Shown: positions 1-8,740, numbered from the stretch's first letter. The stretch: 17,683 nt of DNA from Draconibacterium orientale (GCA_020718265.1 DYSM01000024.1:1-17683), one strand, 5' to 3'. Program-made: numbers and translations. Notes: generated by a model from the letters alone, not told the origin.

Positions 1-47
1 TTTAACTTTACAAACTTTCAACTTTATGACTTTTTATACTGAACTCA
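1..47 (+). repeat. 47-bp direct repeat, left copy
   Basis: Bases 1-47 recur in the same orientation at 17562-17608 with two differences (A/G at repeat positions 14 and 29). The two copies bracket almost the whole window. Identity ends abruptly after the shared GAACTCA; the next bases differ. The left copy may continue upstream of the window. It is non-coding and AT-rich. It could be a dispersed intergenic repeat or the scar of a mobile element; the right copy abuts a transposase remnant, which favours a link to mobile DNA. Confidence 0.93.
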
Positions 48-90
48 ATATTTGTAAGAAAACGTGTAAAAATTTGAATTCATGTAGGTT

Positions 91-156
91 GTAGTCATTT
101 TTTCAGTCGAATGTTTTGTCATTTAGTAGTCATTCAATGGTCAAAAAGTAGTCATT
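91..156 (+). repeat. Three copies of GTAGTCATT in the left spacer
   Basis: The 9-mer GTAGTCATT occurs at 91-99, 126-134 and 148-156. Copies one and three are each soon followed by CAGTCG. Spacing is uneven (35 and 22 bases). The stretch 141-154, TCAAAAAGTAGTCA, recurs inverted at 12522-12535 in another spacer. This looks like a short dispersed intergenic motif family. There is no regular spacer pattern, so it is not CRISPR-like. Confidence 0.6.
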
Positions 157-277
157 CAGTCGTTTTTTAATAGTTTCAATTGAATTTCAACAGAATTTCT
201 AAAAACATTCGGAAGTAAATTTCGCTATATAGTAAAGAATTTCAACAAGTTATGAGTTTTCTTACAAGCTCTGATTA

Positions 278-2581
278 TTACTCAGATAAAACCGAAGAAA
301 TACCGACAACTTTATAAACTTTTCCGTCGGTATTTTTTACAGGTGAATAGACGGTTGAAAGTTTGAGAACTCGACCGGAAATTTCCATTTGTTGGTCATA
401 GCGTTTAACACTACCGCTTCGCAACTTTTCCCAAAGTGTATTAAACTCCTCAATAACAAGATGTTCTGAGCTAAAACTTCCTTGATATTTTCCGACTACG
501 TCTTTCCGTTCTTTCCGAATAAATTGCAAAAACCGATTGTTGATATCGGTAATTCGTCCGTTTAGGTCGTATTCAGTCAAAAATGCAATTTCGTTTAAGG
601 ATGCAAAAACGGCATTCAAATCGGAAACTTTACCGGTCATTTCTTCTTGGGCAGATTTCATTTCCTCCATATTTTTGCGAATCTCTTCTTCTTGCGAAGC
701 CATTTGTTCGGACTTTAACTTGGTTTCTTCCAACAGTTTAGCTGTCCGAACATTGATATTTACCATCGAAATTGTGGATGCGATACTTTCGCCGATGCGT
801 TCCAAAAATTTTATTTTGTATTCTTCAATTTCTATAAACGAAGCAATTTCTATCGCACCAAAAACTTCGCTGTTAAATATAAGAGGGACAATGATTAAGC
901 GGTTCGGATTTCCTTCGCCTAAGCCGGATGTGATGTTCACATACTCGTCCGGCACGCGATTTATGATAATAGTTTCGGATTCCTGAATACATCTGCCCAC
1001 CAAGCCAACGCCATACGGGATTCGTTTTTGTAGCATTTTACGACGATTGTAAGCGTAGCTTCCGATAAGATCTATATAACGTTGGTCGTTTTTTGTATCT
1101 GATGTCAATATAAATAAACCGCCTTGGTTTGCATCTAAGTATTTGACTAACTGACTTATAATTTCATAAGCGAGTTCGTCCAAATTATCTGAATAACGAC
1201 GTAAAATATCAGCAAACTTTGCAGCTCCACCTGTTGCCCACGAGTTTTTTCGGTCGATTTCTTCTCTTTCAAAACGTTCGTTATGAGCGCGTTTTAGGTT
1301 TTCACGCATATCAATAAGAGCATTTCCGAGTGTGTCGGCATCACTGCGCTCGTCATATTGAAAATCCAGATTACCTTTACCGATTTCAATAGCAAAGTTT
1401 GAAGTTCCGTTCAAATGTTCTATCAAACTGTTAAGAGCCTTACGCATTATTGAAATTTCGTCGTGACCATGTACGGTCATTTCCATTTTTTTGTCGATAT
1501 CGCCTTGCGCTAAACGGTTTATCACGGCGATGGTAGCATTTAGCGGACGTGTTATAATTTTAGAAAACTGAAAGATAGCATAGAGCATTAGCAGCAAACC
1601 GGCAATTGAACCTATGATAAATGTAAAGCTCGAAGTACGCACTTTTTTCATAATTTCGTTTGTCGGAATCATCACTCCTACAGACCAAGGTGTTGAGGAT
1701 TCTCCAATTGCAAACGGTATCAGCTTCACGTAATACTCTTCTTCGGTGTATATAAAGTTGAACCCGTAACTTTCACCTTTTTGTATTTTCTCGGCAAGTT
1801 CGTGTTTATTGGTTTCGTTTCCGAAAAAATCGTGTAAATTTTTGTTGATGAGTTCATTTTTATCGCTGAATGCTACAAAATTTCCGTTATTTGAGATAAA
1901 AAAGGCGTGTGCCCCTTCAATTTTTGCCATATCTTTAGCTAAATATTGAAAGCGTTCCAACGCAACATCAATTCCTGCAATTCCGGCAAATTTATTTTTA
2001 ACAAACATCGGAACCACAACAGAAGCCATAAGTATATTATCCTCAGCCTTATCGGTATAGCTGTCATAATACGGATTTAGCAAAACTTCTTTCGGCTCAA
2101 CCTTAATTGTATAGTAAAGCGAGCCAACTTTATCGCCGTCCGTATCCACAGTGTCTATACGCGTAGCAATCATGCCGTTAAGTTTGTAGCAGACAACTCG
2201 AGTTCGCCCGTAACTTTTTGTGTAATTTTCGTCAATTGCGCTTAGTTCCCAAGTCGTCCAAATGGACATATATTTTGGATATTGTCTCAGCGTTTGGTCT
2301 AAAATCGGGTCGAAATATTTTTCTCTTTCTTGCGGCGTTGCAGTCGGATACATGATTTGAGCGTTCATCACACTGCGCGCTAAGACAACATCTTCATTTA
2401 GTTCGGATGATGCAACTGACGCGTATTTTTCGGCAATTTCGTTGGTCAATTCTATGGCATTCGTGCGTGCATCTTTTACCATAATGTTGAAAATATACGC
2501 AAAAGCTACTACATAAATGACAACAGATGTGCCAAGTATGTATAACAAAAGTTTATCGCGTATTTTGAGTTTCAACTTCAT
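278..2581 (-). CDS. Membrane sensor protein: Cache, HAMP, GAF, coiled coil, PAS; no output domain
   Basis: The protein has 767 residues from the ATG at 2581. An in-frame TTG exists at 2596, but a near-perfect promoter (2601-2632) puts transcription start close to that TTG, so the ATG is preferred. Domains in order: membrane helix about 10-33; a large extracytoplasmic double-Cache sensor about 34-315, with the characteristic stretch YYDSYTDKAEDN followed by VVVPMF and AGIAGIDVA; a second helix about 320-342; HAMP linker about 343-400 (ITRPLNATIAVINRLAQGDI); a WATGGAAKFADILRRYS linker; GAF about 460-605; a coiled coil about 605-650; and a C-terminal PAS domain about 655-767. It should sense a small extracellular ligand and pass the signal inward. 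No histidine-kinase, GGDEF, cyclase, PP2C or chemoreceptor signalling domain follows the PAS domain, so it probably acts through a partner protein. The domain calls come from sequence reading only; the overall architecture is secure, the ligand unknown. Confidence 0.88.
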   Translation of the reverse strand: MKLKLKIRDKLLLYILGTSVVIYVVAFAYIFNIMVKDARTNAIELTNEIAEKYASVASSELNEDVVLARSVMNAQIMYPTATPQEREKYFDPILDQTLRQYPKYMSIWTTWELSAIDENYTKSYGRTRVVCYKLNGMIATRIDTVDTDGDKVGSLYYTIKVEPKEVLLNPYYDSYTDKAEDNILMASVVVPMFVKNKFAGIAGIDVALERFQYLAKDMAKIEGAHAFFISNNGNFVAFSDKNELINKNLHDFFGNETNKHELAEKIQKGESYGFNFIYTEEEYYVKLIPFAIGESSTPWSVGVMIPTNEIMKKVRTSSFTFIIGSIAGLLLMLYAIFQFSKIITRPLNATIAVINRLAQGDIDKKMEMTVHGHDEISIMRKALNSLIEHLNGTSNFAIEIGKGNLDFQYDERSDADTLGNALIDMRENLKRAHNERFEREEIDRKNSWATGGAAKFADILRRYSDNLDELAYEIISQLVKYLDANQGGLFILTSDTKNDQRYIDLIGSYAYNRRKMLQKRIPYGVGLVGRCIQESETIIINRVPDEYVNITSGLGEGNPNRLIIVPLIFNSEVFGAIEIASFIEIEEYKIKFLERIGESIASTISMVNINVRTAKLLEETKLKSEQMASQEEEIRKNMEEMKSAQEEMTGKVSDLNAVFASLNEIAFLTEYDLNGRITDINNRFLQFIRKERKDVVGKYQGSFSSEHLVIEEFNTLWEKLRSGSVKRYDQQMEISGRVLKLSTVYSPVKNTDGKVYKVVGISSVLSE

Positions 2582-2600
2582 ACGTTGTGTTTGCAAACGA

Positions 2601-2632
2601 CAAATTTAATTTTTTTAGTTTGGAATGACAAA
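2601..2632 (-). promoter_or_regulatory. Bacteroidetes-type promoter of the sensor gene
   Basis: Read on the minus strand, TTTG (2632-2629), exactly 20 bases, then TAAATTTG (2608-2601). This fits the -33 TTTG / -7 TAnnTTTG consensus for Bacteroidetes with the usual 19-21 base spacing. The expected start site lies about 15 bases before the ATG at 2581. It lets the sensor gene be transcribed independently of parA. Confidence 0.75.
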
Positions 2633-2661
2633 TTTTTGTAGCACAGTTTGTTCAAAATAGC

Positions 2662-3441
2662 TTATTCTTTGGTTTCTCTATTTTTGAGAATCGTTTTTTC
2701 CATCTCAATTACTTCTTTCGCCAATCGTCCGTAATCAAAGGCACCGTTGCAGTCGGGCGCGTACCGAAAAATGTCCAAACCGTTGCTGGGAGCTTCGGCA
2801 AGAGCAATATTTTCACGGATTCTTGCTCTGAAAACGCGGTCGCCAAAGTAACTTTCTATCGTTTCATAAACATCTTTGTGCAACACTTTTCTTTTGTCAA
2901 ATAACGTTACAAAAACGCCGGTAATTTCGATTTTCCGATTGATGCGTTTTTTTATTTTATTGACGACTTCCAAAATTTTGGTCAGTCCTTTTATCGCCAA
3001 ATAATGTGGTTGTATCGGAATAAACACCTCTTCGGAAGCCGTGAACGCGTTGATAGTCAACAAACCCAGTGACGGCGGACAGTCTATAATTATATAATCG
3101 TATTTTTCCTTAATCGGGTCGAGTAATTCTCTGAGGATAAACTCCCGACCGGCTTCCGAACTAAGTTCCATTTCCGCACCCGACAAGTCTAATGTGGACG
3201 GAATAACATCCAAATTTTTGTAAATCTTTATTGGTTTTAGTTCCGAAACACCGCGCAAGGCATCATAAATTGTAGTTTCCGGGTTTGAAATTCCGAAACT
3301 TACCGTCAAATTTGCCTGAGGATCCATATCAATCATCAGCACTTTTTTTCCGAGATTTGCTATGCCCGCGCCGATATTTACCGCCGAAGTTGTTTTGGCA
3401 ACGCCGCCTTTATGATTACTTATCGATATGATTCGAGTCAT
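2662..3441 (-). CDS. parA: ParA/Soj-type partition ATPase
   Basis: The protein has 259 residues, the size of chromosomal Soj-type ParA proteins that lack the N-terminal helix-turn-helix of plasmid type-Ia ParAs. The deviant Walker A motif KGGVAKTT is at 11-18, with the signature lysine K11 and P-loop lysine K16. The A' motif DMDPQAN lies at about 38-44 and Walker B IIIDCPPSLG at about 117-126. Such ATPases dimerise on ATP, bind DNA non-specifically and position chromosomes, plasmids or protein cargo with a stimulating partner. The usual parB neighbour is missing here. The gene follows a pRiA4b ORF-3-like gene by 21 bp and is probably co-transcribed with it. ParA family membership is firm. Whether it segregates DNA or positions another cargo is open. 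Confidence 0.93.
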   Translation of the reverse strand: MTRIISISNHKGGVAKTTSAVNIGAGIANLGKKVLMIDMDPQANLTVSFGISNPETTIYDALRGVSELKPIKIYKNLDVIPSTLDLSGAEMELSSEAGREFILRELLDPIKEKYDYIIIDCPPSLGLLTINAFTASEEVFIPIQPHYLAIKGLTKILEVVNKIKKRINRKIEITGVFVTLFDKRKVLHKDVYETIESYFGDRVFRARIRENIALAEAPSNGLDIFRYAPDCNGAFDYGRLAKEVIEMEKTILKNRETKE

Positions 3442-3462
3442 AATTTTCTGTTATTCTATATG

Positions 3463-4023
3463 TTAATTAGCTCCAAATTCAATTGTGAACACTTCATTTA
3501 CCTCATCTTTATCGAAATATTCCACATCGAAACCGTCTTCATCGCCAAGCCATTCCGTTATATCTTCAAACTCCGGATGTTTTGGGTCTTTTAAAATTTC
3601 GAGCATATTCATGTATCCGGGAATGCCGCCGCAATCTTCCGGAGGACAATTATTTTTTCCGGCTGTGCATCGTGGATACACTTTTCCGTCGTCTGACAAA
3701 ATTTTTTCTAAAACTAAATCGTGCACCCAATAATCTCCAAAATCGTAAATATATTTCGCTTTTTCACCTTCTTTCGACATAAAATCACGGATTGTCATTT
3801 CAGCATAATCTGTTACATCTTCATCCATGTCTTCGTCTTGCGGCGCAAAACGGTCTCGTCCGTGCATAAATTCGTGCAAATGAGAATCCATCCAGCCCAT
3901 TGCAACTTGTATAACCCAGTGAAAATCAGACATAAGCATGTCAGACGGCACTAAAATTCTTCGCCGAATTCGTGGTTTTGAAGCATGAAGTGTAATTTCA
4001 ATTTGAAAAATTTGCTTTAACAT
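3463..4023 (-). CDS. Plasmid pRiA4b ORF-3-like protein
   Basis: The protein has 186 residues and belongs to the family named after ORF-3 of plasmid pRiA4b (also described as IS1096 passenger TnpR-like). Diagnostic stretches are the N-terminal IEITLHASKPRIRRRILVP, FHWVIQVAMGWMDSHLHEF at about 34-52, YIYDFGDYWVHDLVLEKIL at about 91-109, and the cysteine-containing CTAGKNNCPPEDCGG at about 119-133. The three cysteines C119, C126 and C131 could bind a metal. No biochemical function is established for the family to my knowledge. It is the first gene of a minus-strand unit that continues into parA. The ATG at 4023 is the natural start, about 28 bases after a promoter-like TACATTTG. Confidence 0.9.
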   Translation of the reverse strand: MLKQIFQIEITLHASKPRIRRRILVPSDMLMSDFHWVIQVAMGWMDSHLHEFMHGRDRFAPQDEDMDEDVTDYAEMTIRDFMSKEGEKAKYIYDFGDYWVHDLVLEKILSDDGKVYPRCTAGKNNCPPEDCGGIPGYMNMLEILKDPKHPEFEDITEWLGDEDGFDVEYFDKDEVNEVFTIEFGAN

Positions 4024-4050
4024 AATGGTATCTTTTTATTGAAAATCTCA

Positions 4051-4058
4051 CAAATGTA
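4051..4058 (-). promoter_or_regulatory. Probable -7 element, pRiA4b-like/parA unit
   Basis: The minus strand reads TACATTTG, an exact TAnnTTTG match. A TTTT run 19 bases upstream is a 3-of-4 match to the -33 TTTG. The ATG at 4023 lies about 28 bases downstream. Confidence 0.5.
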
Positions 4059-4290
4059 AACATTTATTTTTGACTAAAAAACTGAATTTTGTCTGAATAA
4101 TTTGAAAAATTGTTCTGTTTAAGATTTTTAGAATTATGTAAATTTGACATTACAAATTAAATACCAAACCGATAAAAAAGTATAAAGTAGTATAAACTAC
4201 AAACAATCAACAACATACAAGCTCAAATGTTGTAAAACCACTGTTGATAAAATGTTAGTAATTCGGCACTAAAATTGTTAAAATTATTGA

Positions 4291-4298
4291 TACTTTTG
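4291..4298 (+). promoter_or_regulatory. Possible -7 element of the M1 peptidase gene
   Basis: TACTTTTG matches TAnnTTTG exactly and sits 28 bases before the ATG at 4327. No TTTG is found at the expected -33 distance, so the call rests on the -7 box and position alone. Confidence 0.4.
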
Positions 4299-4326
4299 AA
4301 ATCGAATTTCATCAATACCCCTGAAA

Positions 4327-6288
4327 ATGAAAAATTTGCTACTCTTCATGTCAATTTTACTTTGGTTTCATACAACCGAAGCACAAGTGATTTTTACAAA
4401 ACCGCAAAGTAACCGCATTGCAAATTACAACATAAAGGCAAGTTTAGATACACAAAATAAACTTGTAAAAGCTTCAATGACAATGGTTTGGAAGAATACA
4501 ACCAACGATACCGTGTCCGATTTGCAATTCCATGCGTATATGAACGCATTTAAAAACACAGCTTCAACATTTATGACAGAATCGGGCGGACAACTTCGCG
4601 GCGATTACATGGATGTTTCCGATGAAACGGCTTGGGGTTGGTTAAAAATTCAAAGTATAAAAACAGCTTCGGGCGATGAAATTGTTTCTCAAATGTCTTA
4701 TATTCAGCCCGATGACAAAAATACATTTGACCAAACCGTATTCCAAATTCCTTTAAAAAAAGGCATTGCGCCGAACGAAAGTATTGAGTTGAATTTTAAA
4801 TTTGAGACGAAACTTCCAAAAATTTTTGCACGCACCGGCTATGTCGATGATTTTTATATGGTTGCACAGTGGTTTCCGAAAATCGGTGTGTATGAGCAAG
4901 ATAAAGGTTGGAACTGCCATCAATTTCACGCACATTCCGAGTTTTTTGCCGATTTTGGTATCTACGATGTCGAGCTGACTTTTCCGAAAGACTATATAAT
5001 AGGTGCGACCGGCGGTTTGCAAAGCGAAAAAATTTTGGACGACAGCCTCAAAGTTCAAACTTGGCGCGCCGAAGACGTGATTGACTTCGCGTGGACAGCT
5101 TCGCAAAAATTTATTGAAAAGAGTTATATACGAAATGAATTGAATGTCCGAATTTTACTTCAACCCGAACATTTAAAATACGACAAACGCCATTCGGAGG
5201 CTTTGGATTTTGCATTAGAATATTTTGAAAAACATGTTGGTGCTTACCCTTACAAACACATCACAGTTGTCGATCCGCCGGTTGCAGCATCCGGCGCGGG
5301 CGGCATGGAATACCCTACTCTAATCACTGCCGGAACGTTCGGATTTCTGCCTGAAGGCATTCGCACGACTGAAATCGTTGTCGTTCATGAATTTGGACAT
5401 CAATACTTTATGGGACTTTTGGCAAGCAACGAATTTGAAGAAGCGTGGCTGGATGAAGGCTTAAATACCTACATGGAAACCCGAATCATGGACAATTATT
5501 ACAAAAAAGACGGTTTTGCCAACATTGCAGGTTTTGATATTCAAGATATTGAATATCAAAGAATTGGATATGCTCGAAGTTCGCACATTTCATCCGCCGA
5601 AACATTCCGAAAATCGTGGGAATATCCTGCCGGCGGTTACGGCGCAATGAATTACAACAAACCTGCAACGTTTCTGACAACCTACGAACGTATTGTCGGT
5701 CAAGATGTTATGGATGAAATATTGAAAACATATTTTGAACGTTTCAAATTTAAACATCCTAAAACCACAGATTTTCTTTCGGTTGTAAAAGAAATTACAA
5801 AAAAACATCACGGCTCAAAAATTGATGTCGAAGCGTTTTTTCAGCAAGTTCTTTTCGGTGCGCAAGTCTGTGATTATCAGGTTTCGAGCATAAAATCATC
5901 TAAACTTGGCGGAAACATCGGCTGGTTTGACACAGAACACACGTCGGAATATAAAATTTCTTACGGCGAAGATGCTTACCGTTCGACAGTTACGATTGTT
6001 CGCAACGGCGATATGGTTTTACCGACAGACTTGAAAATTACTTATGCAAACGGCGACACAGAAACGGTTGCATGGAACGGCGCAGAAAAATATAAAACGT
6101 TTATTTTCGACCACAAATATAAGGTCATACGCGCCGAACTCGACCCGGAAACAAAGAATTTGATGGATACCAACTTGAATAACAACAGTTTCACAACTCA
6201 AAAAGAAACAACCGGATTGTGGAAAGTTGTGTTTAAAATTATGTTTTTCCTGCAAAATTTAATTCAAAGCATCGCATTTTTAGCCTAA
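4327..6288 (+). CDS. Secreted M1-family zinc metallopeptidase
   Basis: The protein has 653 residues. The N-terminus is a signal peptide (MKNLLLFMSILLWFHTTEA, cleavage probably before QVIF). The zinc site is complete: HEFGH at 354-358 and, after 18 residues, the third ligand E377 in EAWLDEGLNTYMETR. The exopeptidase signature appears as G325-G-M-E-Y, in place of the commoner GAMEN, with E328 in the substrate amino-terminus-binding position. Together these define an M1 (aminopeptidase N-like, gluzincin) enzyme that should remove N-terminal residues from peptides in the periplasm or outside the cell. The C-terminus ends in a hydrophobic stretch (about 634-653), perhaps a membrane tether. The gene lacks the full helical C-terminal domain of aminopeptidase N and is of the shorter bacterial type. 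The next gene begins 36 bp downstream with no terminator between. Confidence 0.92.
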   Translation: MKNLLLFMSILLWFHTTEAQVIFTKPQSNRIANYNIKASLDTQNKLVKASMTMVWKNTTNDTVSDLQFHAYMNAFKNTASTFMTESGGQLRGDYMDVSDETAWGWLKIQSIKTASGDEIVSQMSYIQPDDKNTFDQTVFQIPLKKGIAPNESIELNFKFETKLPKIFARTGYVDDFYMVAQWFPKIGVYEQDKGWNCHQFHAHSEFFADFGIYDVELTFPKDYIIGATGGLQSEKILDDSLKVQTWRAEDVIDFAWTASQKFIEKSYIRNELNVRILLQPEHLKYDKRHSEALDFALEYFEKHVGAYPYKHITVVDPPVAASGAGGMEYPTLITAGTFGFLPEGIRTTEIVVVHEFGHQYFMGLLASNEFEEAWLDEGLNTYMETRIMDNYYKKDGFANIAGFDIQDIEYQRIGYARSSHISSAETFRKSWEYPAGGYGAMNYNKPATFLTTYERIVGQDVMDEILKTYFERFKFKHPKTTDFLSVVKEITKKHHGSKIDVEAFFQQVLFGAQVCDYQVSSIKSSKLGGNIGWFDTEHTSEYKISYGEDAYRSTVTIVRNGDMVLPTDLKITYANGDTETVAWNGAEKYKTFIFDHKYKVIRAELDPETKNLMDTNLNNNSFTTQKETTGLWKVVFKIMFFLQNLIQSIAFLA

Positions 6289-6324
6289 AACAATCAATCT
6301 GAACTTTACCAAAATTGAATCAAA

Positions 6325-7992
6325 ATGACAATATTCAAAGCATATTTCGGCGGACTCAAAGAAACTGTAAAACTACCCGCTACTGTCTTTATCTTATGGA
6401 TAATCAATGCGTTACTTGCAGCGTTAGTGGCTTTGCCGCTTTTCGGTGCACTTGATGCTCAAATCGGAAATTCCGTTTCGGCAGAGAAACTTCTGCAAGG
6501 TTTTAGTGCAACTGTTTGGTCGGACATGAGCTTGGAATTAGAATCGAGCTTAAAAATGTTTTTATCTCAAGTTAAATGGCTGATTTTCATTTATCTGCTT
6601 GTTAATATTTTCTTCGCCGGCGGCATAATCCAAACTCTTAACCAAGATAAATTTTCGCTAAATTCGTTCTTCGCGGGAAGCGGTATAAATTTTTTCAGAT
6701 TTCTCGGAATCAGCACCATAATGTTTGTCATTCAAATAATTACAGCTGTTATCATTTGGCTTCCGGCAGCAATTGTTTTGTATAATTTGTCCGATTCCGG
6801 TGCAACAGAAAATTCGTATATGAATGTGATTTTTGTTGCCGGCGGAATACATATCTTGTTGATTATGATGCTGTTTATGATTAGTGATTACGCAAAATTT
6901 CATGCAGCATTATATAATACTCAAAATTTTTTCAAATCCGTTGGCGGCGGATTTCGTTATGTGTTCAAAAATTTCGGGCGCACTTCAGGATTGTATCTGA
7001 TGTTAGTTATTCTGCCGATTGGACTTACAATCGGTTACTTTTATGCTGATACACAGATAAATACGAGCTTTAAAGAAGGTGTTTTTGTTATGGTTGTTTT
7101 GCAACAATTATTTATGATTTTGCGTATCTGGTTCAGAATCTGGATTTTCGCATCCCCTTTACAAATGTACACAGAAGATTTCTTGCACGATAACAAAGTT
7201 TTAAAGAGTCTTGCTCTTATGAACGAGTGGCAAAAAAAAGCGTTGGCATCCATGAAACAACTTGAAAATCAATCTGAAGCTGAAATTCAACCTAAAAAAG
7301 AAATCATATTGACAGAAGCTGAAATTCTTGCACGCATCGCCGAATCTGAAATTTTGGAAGCAGAAGCACAAATTGAAACTGTTCAAATTCCAGAACTTGA
7401 AAACAGCGAAACGTCAGACGAAATTTTGAACGAGGAAAGCTCTGAAAATGAATTGATTGAAAATGACATTTTAGAAACAGATAATTTATGGGAAACCGAA
7501 AAATCGGAAAATTCTGTCGTAAACAATCATTCAGAATCTATTGATAATCAAATCAATAATGAGAATATCAATAGTTCGGAAAAGTTAAATGAACCTGAAA
7601 ATTCGGTCGAATTCGAACTTACGGAATTACAAATTAAAGAATCCGACGAAATATTGATTGGTGAAACCTTAGAAAATGAAGAACTATTTTCTACCGAAGA
7701 ACTTGAAATTCAGGTATTTGATTCTGAAAATACAACAATTTCGGAACAGGAAATTATTACCGAAGCACCAAAATTTCAGCTAACTAAAAAGAAATCCGCT
7801 TCGGAAACTTCTAAATTTTCAACAAATGACATTCTTAGTTCATTGAAACACATTGAAGATCAGCTACATTCGCATTTTCCTGAAAATATAGAGGAAAGTA
7901 ATGACGACGATAAAATTCAAACAGAAATTTCAAATCCACACACTTTAATACATATTCAAAATGAGACAGACTCAGACATTGCTCAGGGCTAA
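6325..7992 (+). CDS. Six-helix membrane protein with long acidic C-terminal tail
   Basis: The protein has 555 residues in two unlike halves. Residues 1-280 hold about six membrane helices (roughly 19-41, 84-104, 126-152, 164-186, 221-240, 252-276), with the conserved-looking loop FKSVGGGFRYVFKNFGRTSG before helix five. From about 305 to the end is a low-complexity, strongly acidic stretch rich in E, S, N and I, with recurring EIL/SEIL-type words. It ends in a less biased part containing KKKSASETSKF and a short helix-like segment. I do not recognise the family. The N-terminal half resembles uncharacterised membrane proteins seen beside envelope genes. The tail is probably disordered and cytoplasmic or periplasmic depending on topology. 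The gene is probably co-transcribed with the upstream peptidase, and its last 32 bases overlap the next gene. Confidence 0.8.
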   Translation: MTIFKAYFGGLKETVKLPATVFILWIINALLAALVALPLFGALDAQIGNSVSAEKLLQGFSATVWSDMSLELESSLKMFLSQVKWLIFIYLLVNIFFAGGIIQTLNQDKFSLNSFFAGSGINFFRFLGISTIMFVIQIITAVIIWLPAAIVLYNLSDSGATENSYMNVIFVAGGIHILLIMMLFMISDYAKFHAALYNTQNFFKSVGGGFRYVFKNFGRTSGLYLMLVILPIGLTIGYFYADTQINTSFKEGVFVMVVLQQLFMILRIWFRIWIFASPLQMYTEDFLHDNKVLKSLALMNEWQKKALASMKQLENQSEAEIQPKKEIILTEAEILARIAESEILEAEAQIETVQIPELENSETSDEILNEESSENELIENDILETDNLWETEKSENSVVNNHSESIDNQINNENINSSEKLNEPENSVEFELTELQIKESDEILIGETLENEELFSTEELEIQVFDSENTTISEQEIITEAPKFQLTKKKSASETSKFSTNDILSSLKHIEDQLHSHFPENIEESNDDDKIQTEISNPHTLIHIQNETDSDIAQG

Positions 7993-8740
7993 ACAACTGT
8001 TAGCCACACTTTTAATACTTTTAGCTGCACAATTTTCAATGTCGGCTCAAGAAACAGAAACCGAAGAAGCAGAAAGTCCTGTAACCATCAAAGCCGATTT
8101 TGTGAGCCGATACATTTGGCGCGGCGTTTACAGCGGCGGAATGGCAGTTCAACCGACTTTGGACTACGCAACAGGCGGATTTTTCGTCGGATCATGGGGT
8201 TCGTATTCATTTTCGGGGCTGCAACGCATTCAGGAAACAGACCTTTATATCGGCTATTCGTTCAACAATTTATTGACTTTGACTGTGAATGATTACTACT
8301 TTTTTGACCAATCAGCCGCAGACTTTGACTATTTAAACTATTCAGACACAGCAAATCACAGCATCGAAACGGTTTTAAAATTTGAAGGTCTCGAATCCTT
8401 TCCGCTCTCACTTTCTGCTGCTGTTCTTATTGCAGGAAAGGATTTTAAGAATACCGACGGAAGTCGTGTGTACTCGTCTTATGTTGAAGCCGGATATGCT
8501 TTTGGCAAAGGCAGAACAGCTTACAACCTTTTTGCCGGAATGGCTTTAAATTCGCCCGACGATAATTCTGCCGGTTTCTATGGAAACAAAGGCGCGCAAC
8601 TCGTAAATGTCGGAATATCAGCCTCTCGCAGTATTCAAATCACTGACAAATTTGAAATACCGCTCAAAGCAGATTTTATTTACAATCCGGCGCAAAACCA
8701 TGCTTGGCTTGTGTTTGGTCTAAATTTGAGTGCGAACTAA
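7961..8740 (+). CDS. TorF-like putative outer-membrane porin
   Basis: The protein has 259 residues. A basic N-terminus followed by LLATLLILLAAQFSMSAQ gives a signal peptide, cleaved near residue 29-30. The mature start, ITIKADFVSRYIWRGV-like (about 42-60, exactly VTIKADFVSRYIWRGVYSGG), is the hallmark of the TorF / Gcw_chp family (conserved SRYxWRG). It is followed by alternating beta-strand-like segments rich in Y, F and G, and it ends in LVFGLNLSAN, a typical outer-membrane strand. It should form a small beta-barrel in the outer membrane; the substrate is unknown. The ATG at 7961 lies inside the preceding gene, and this 32-base overlap suggests translational coupling. No later start would retain the signal peptide. 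Confidence 0.8.
   Translation: MRQTQTLLRAKQLLATLLILLAAQFSMSAQETETEEAESPVTIKADFVSRYIWRGVYSGGMAVQPTLDYATGGFFVGSWGSYSFSGLQRIQETDLYIGYSFNNLLTLTVNDYYFFDQSAADFDYLNYSDTANHSIETVLKFEGLESFPLSLSAAVLIAGKDFKNTDGSRVYSSYVEAGYAFGKGRTAYNLFAGMALNSPDDNSAGFYGNKGAQLVNVGISASRSIQITDKFEIPLKADFIYNPAQNHAWLVFGLNLSAN

Larger units (their letters stand above)
1..277. other. Intergenic region, no gene seen
   Basis: This stretch lies downstream of the minus-strand sensor gene. It holds the left 47-bp repeat and the GTAGTCATT cluster. I see no convincing reading frame on either strand, no RNA gene and no clear GC-rich terminator hairpin for the sensor gene. Confidence 0.6.
4024..4326. other. Divergent intergenic region
   Basis: A 303-bp AT-rich spacer between two genes pointing away from each other. 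It holds a -7-like element for each direction (4051-4058 minus, 4291-4298 plus). I see no small reading frame, RNA gene or strong hairpin between them. Confidence 0.6.

Noticed and set aside
91..156. CRISPR-like array
   Set aside because: Repeats are only 9 bases with uneven spacing and there are no cas genes.
537..986. Plus-strand 149-codon frame
   Set aside because: It is a shadow of the well-supported sensor gene on the minus strand.
2582..2596. TTG start for the sensor gene, adding five residues
   Set aside because: The promoter at 2601-2632 places transcription start at about this codon, and the ATG at 2581 gives a normal basic N-terminus.
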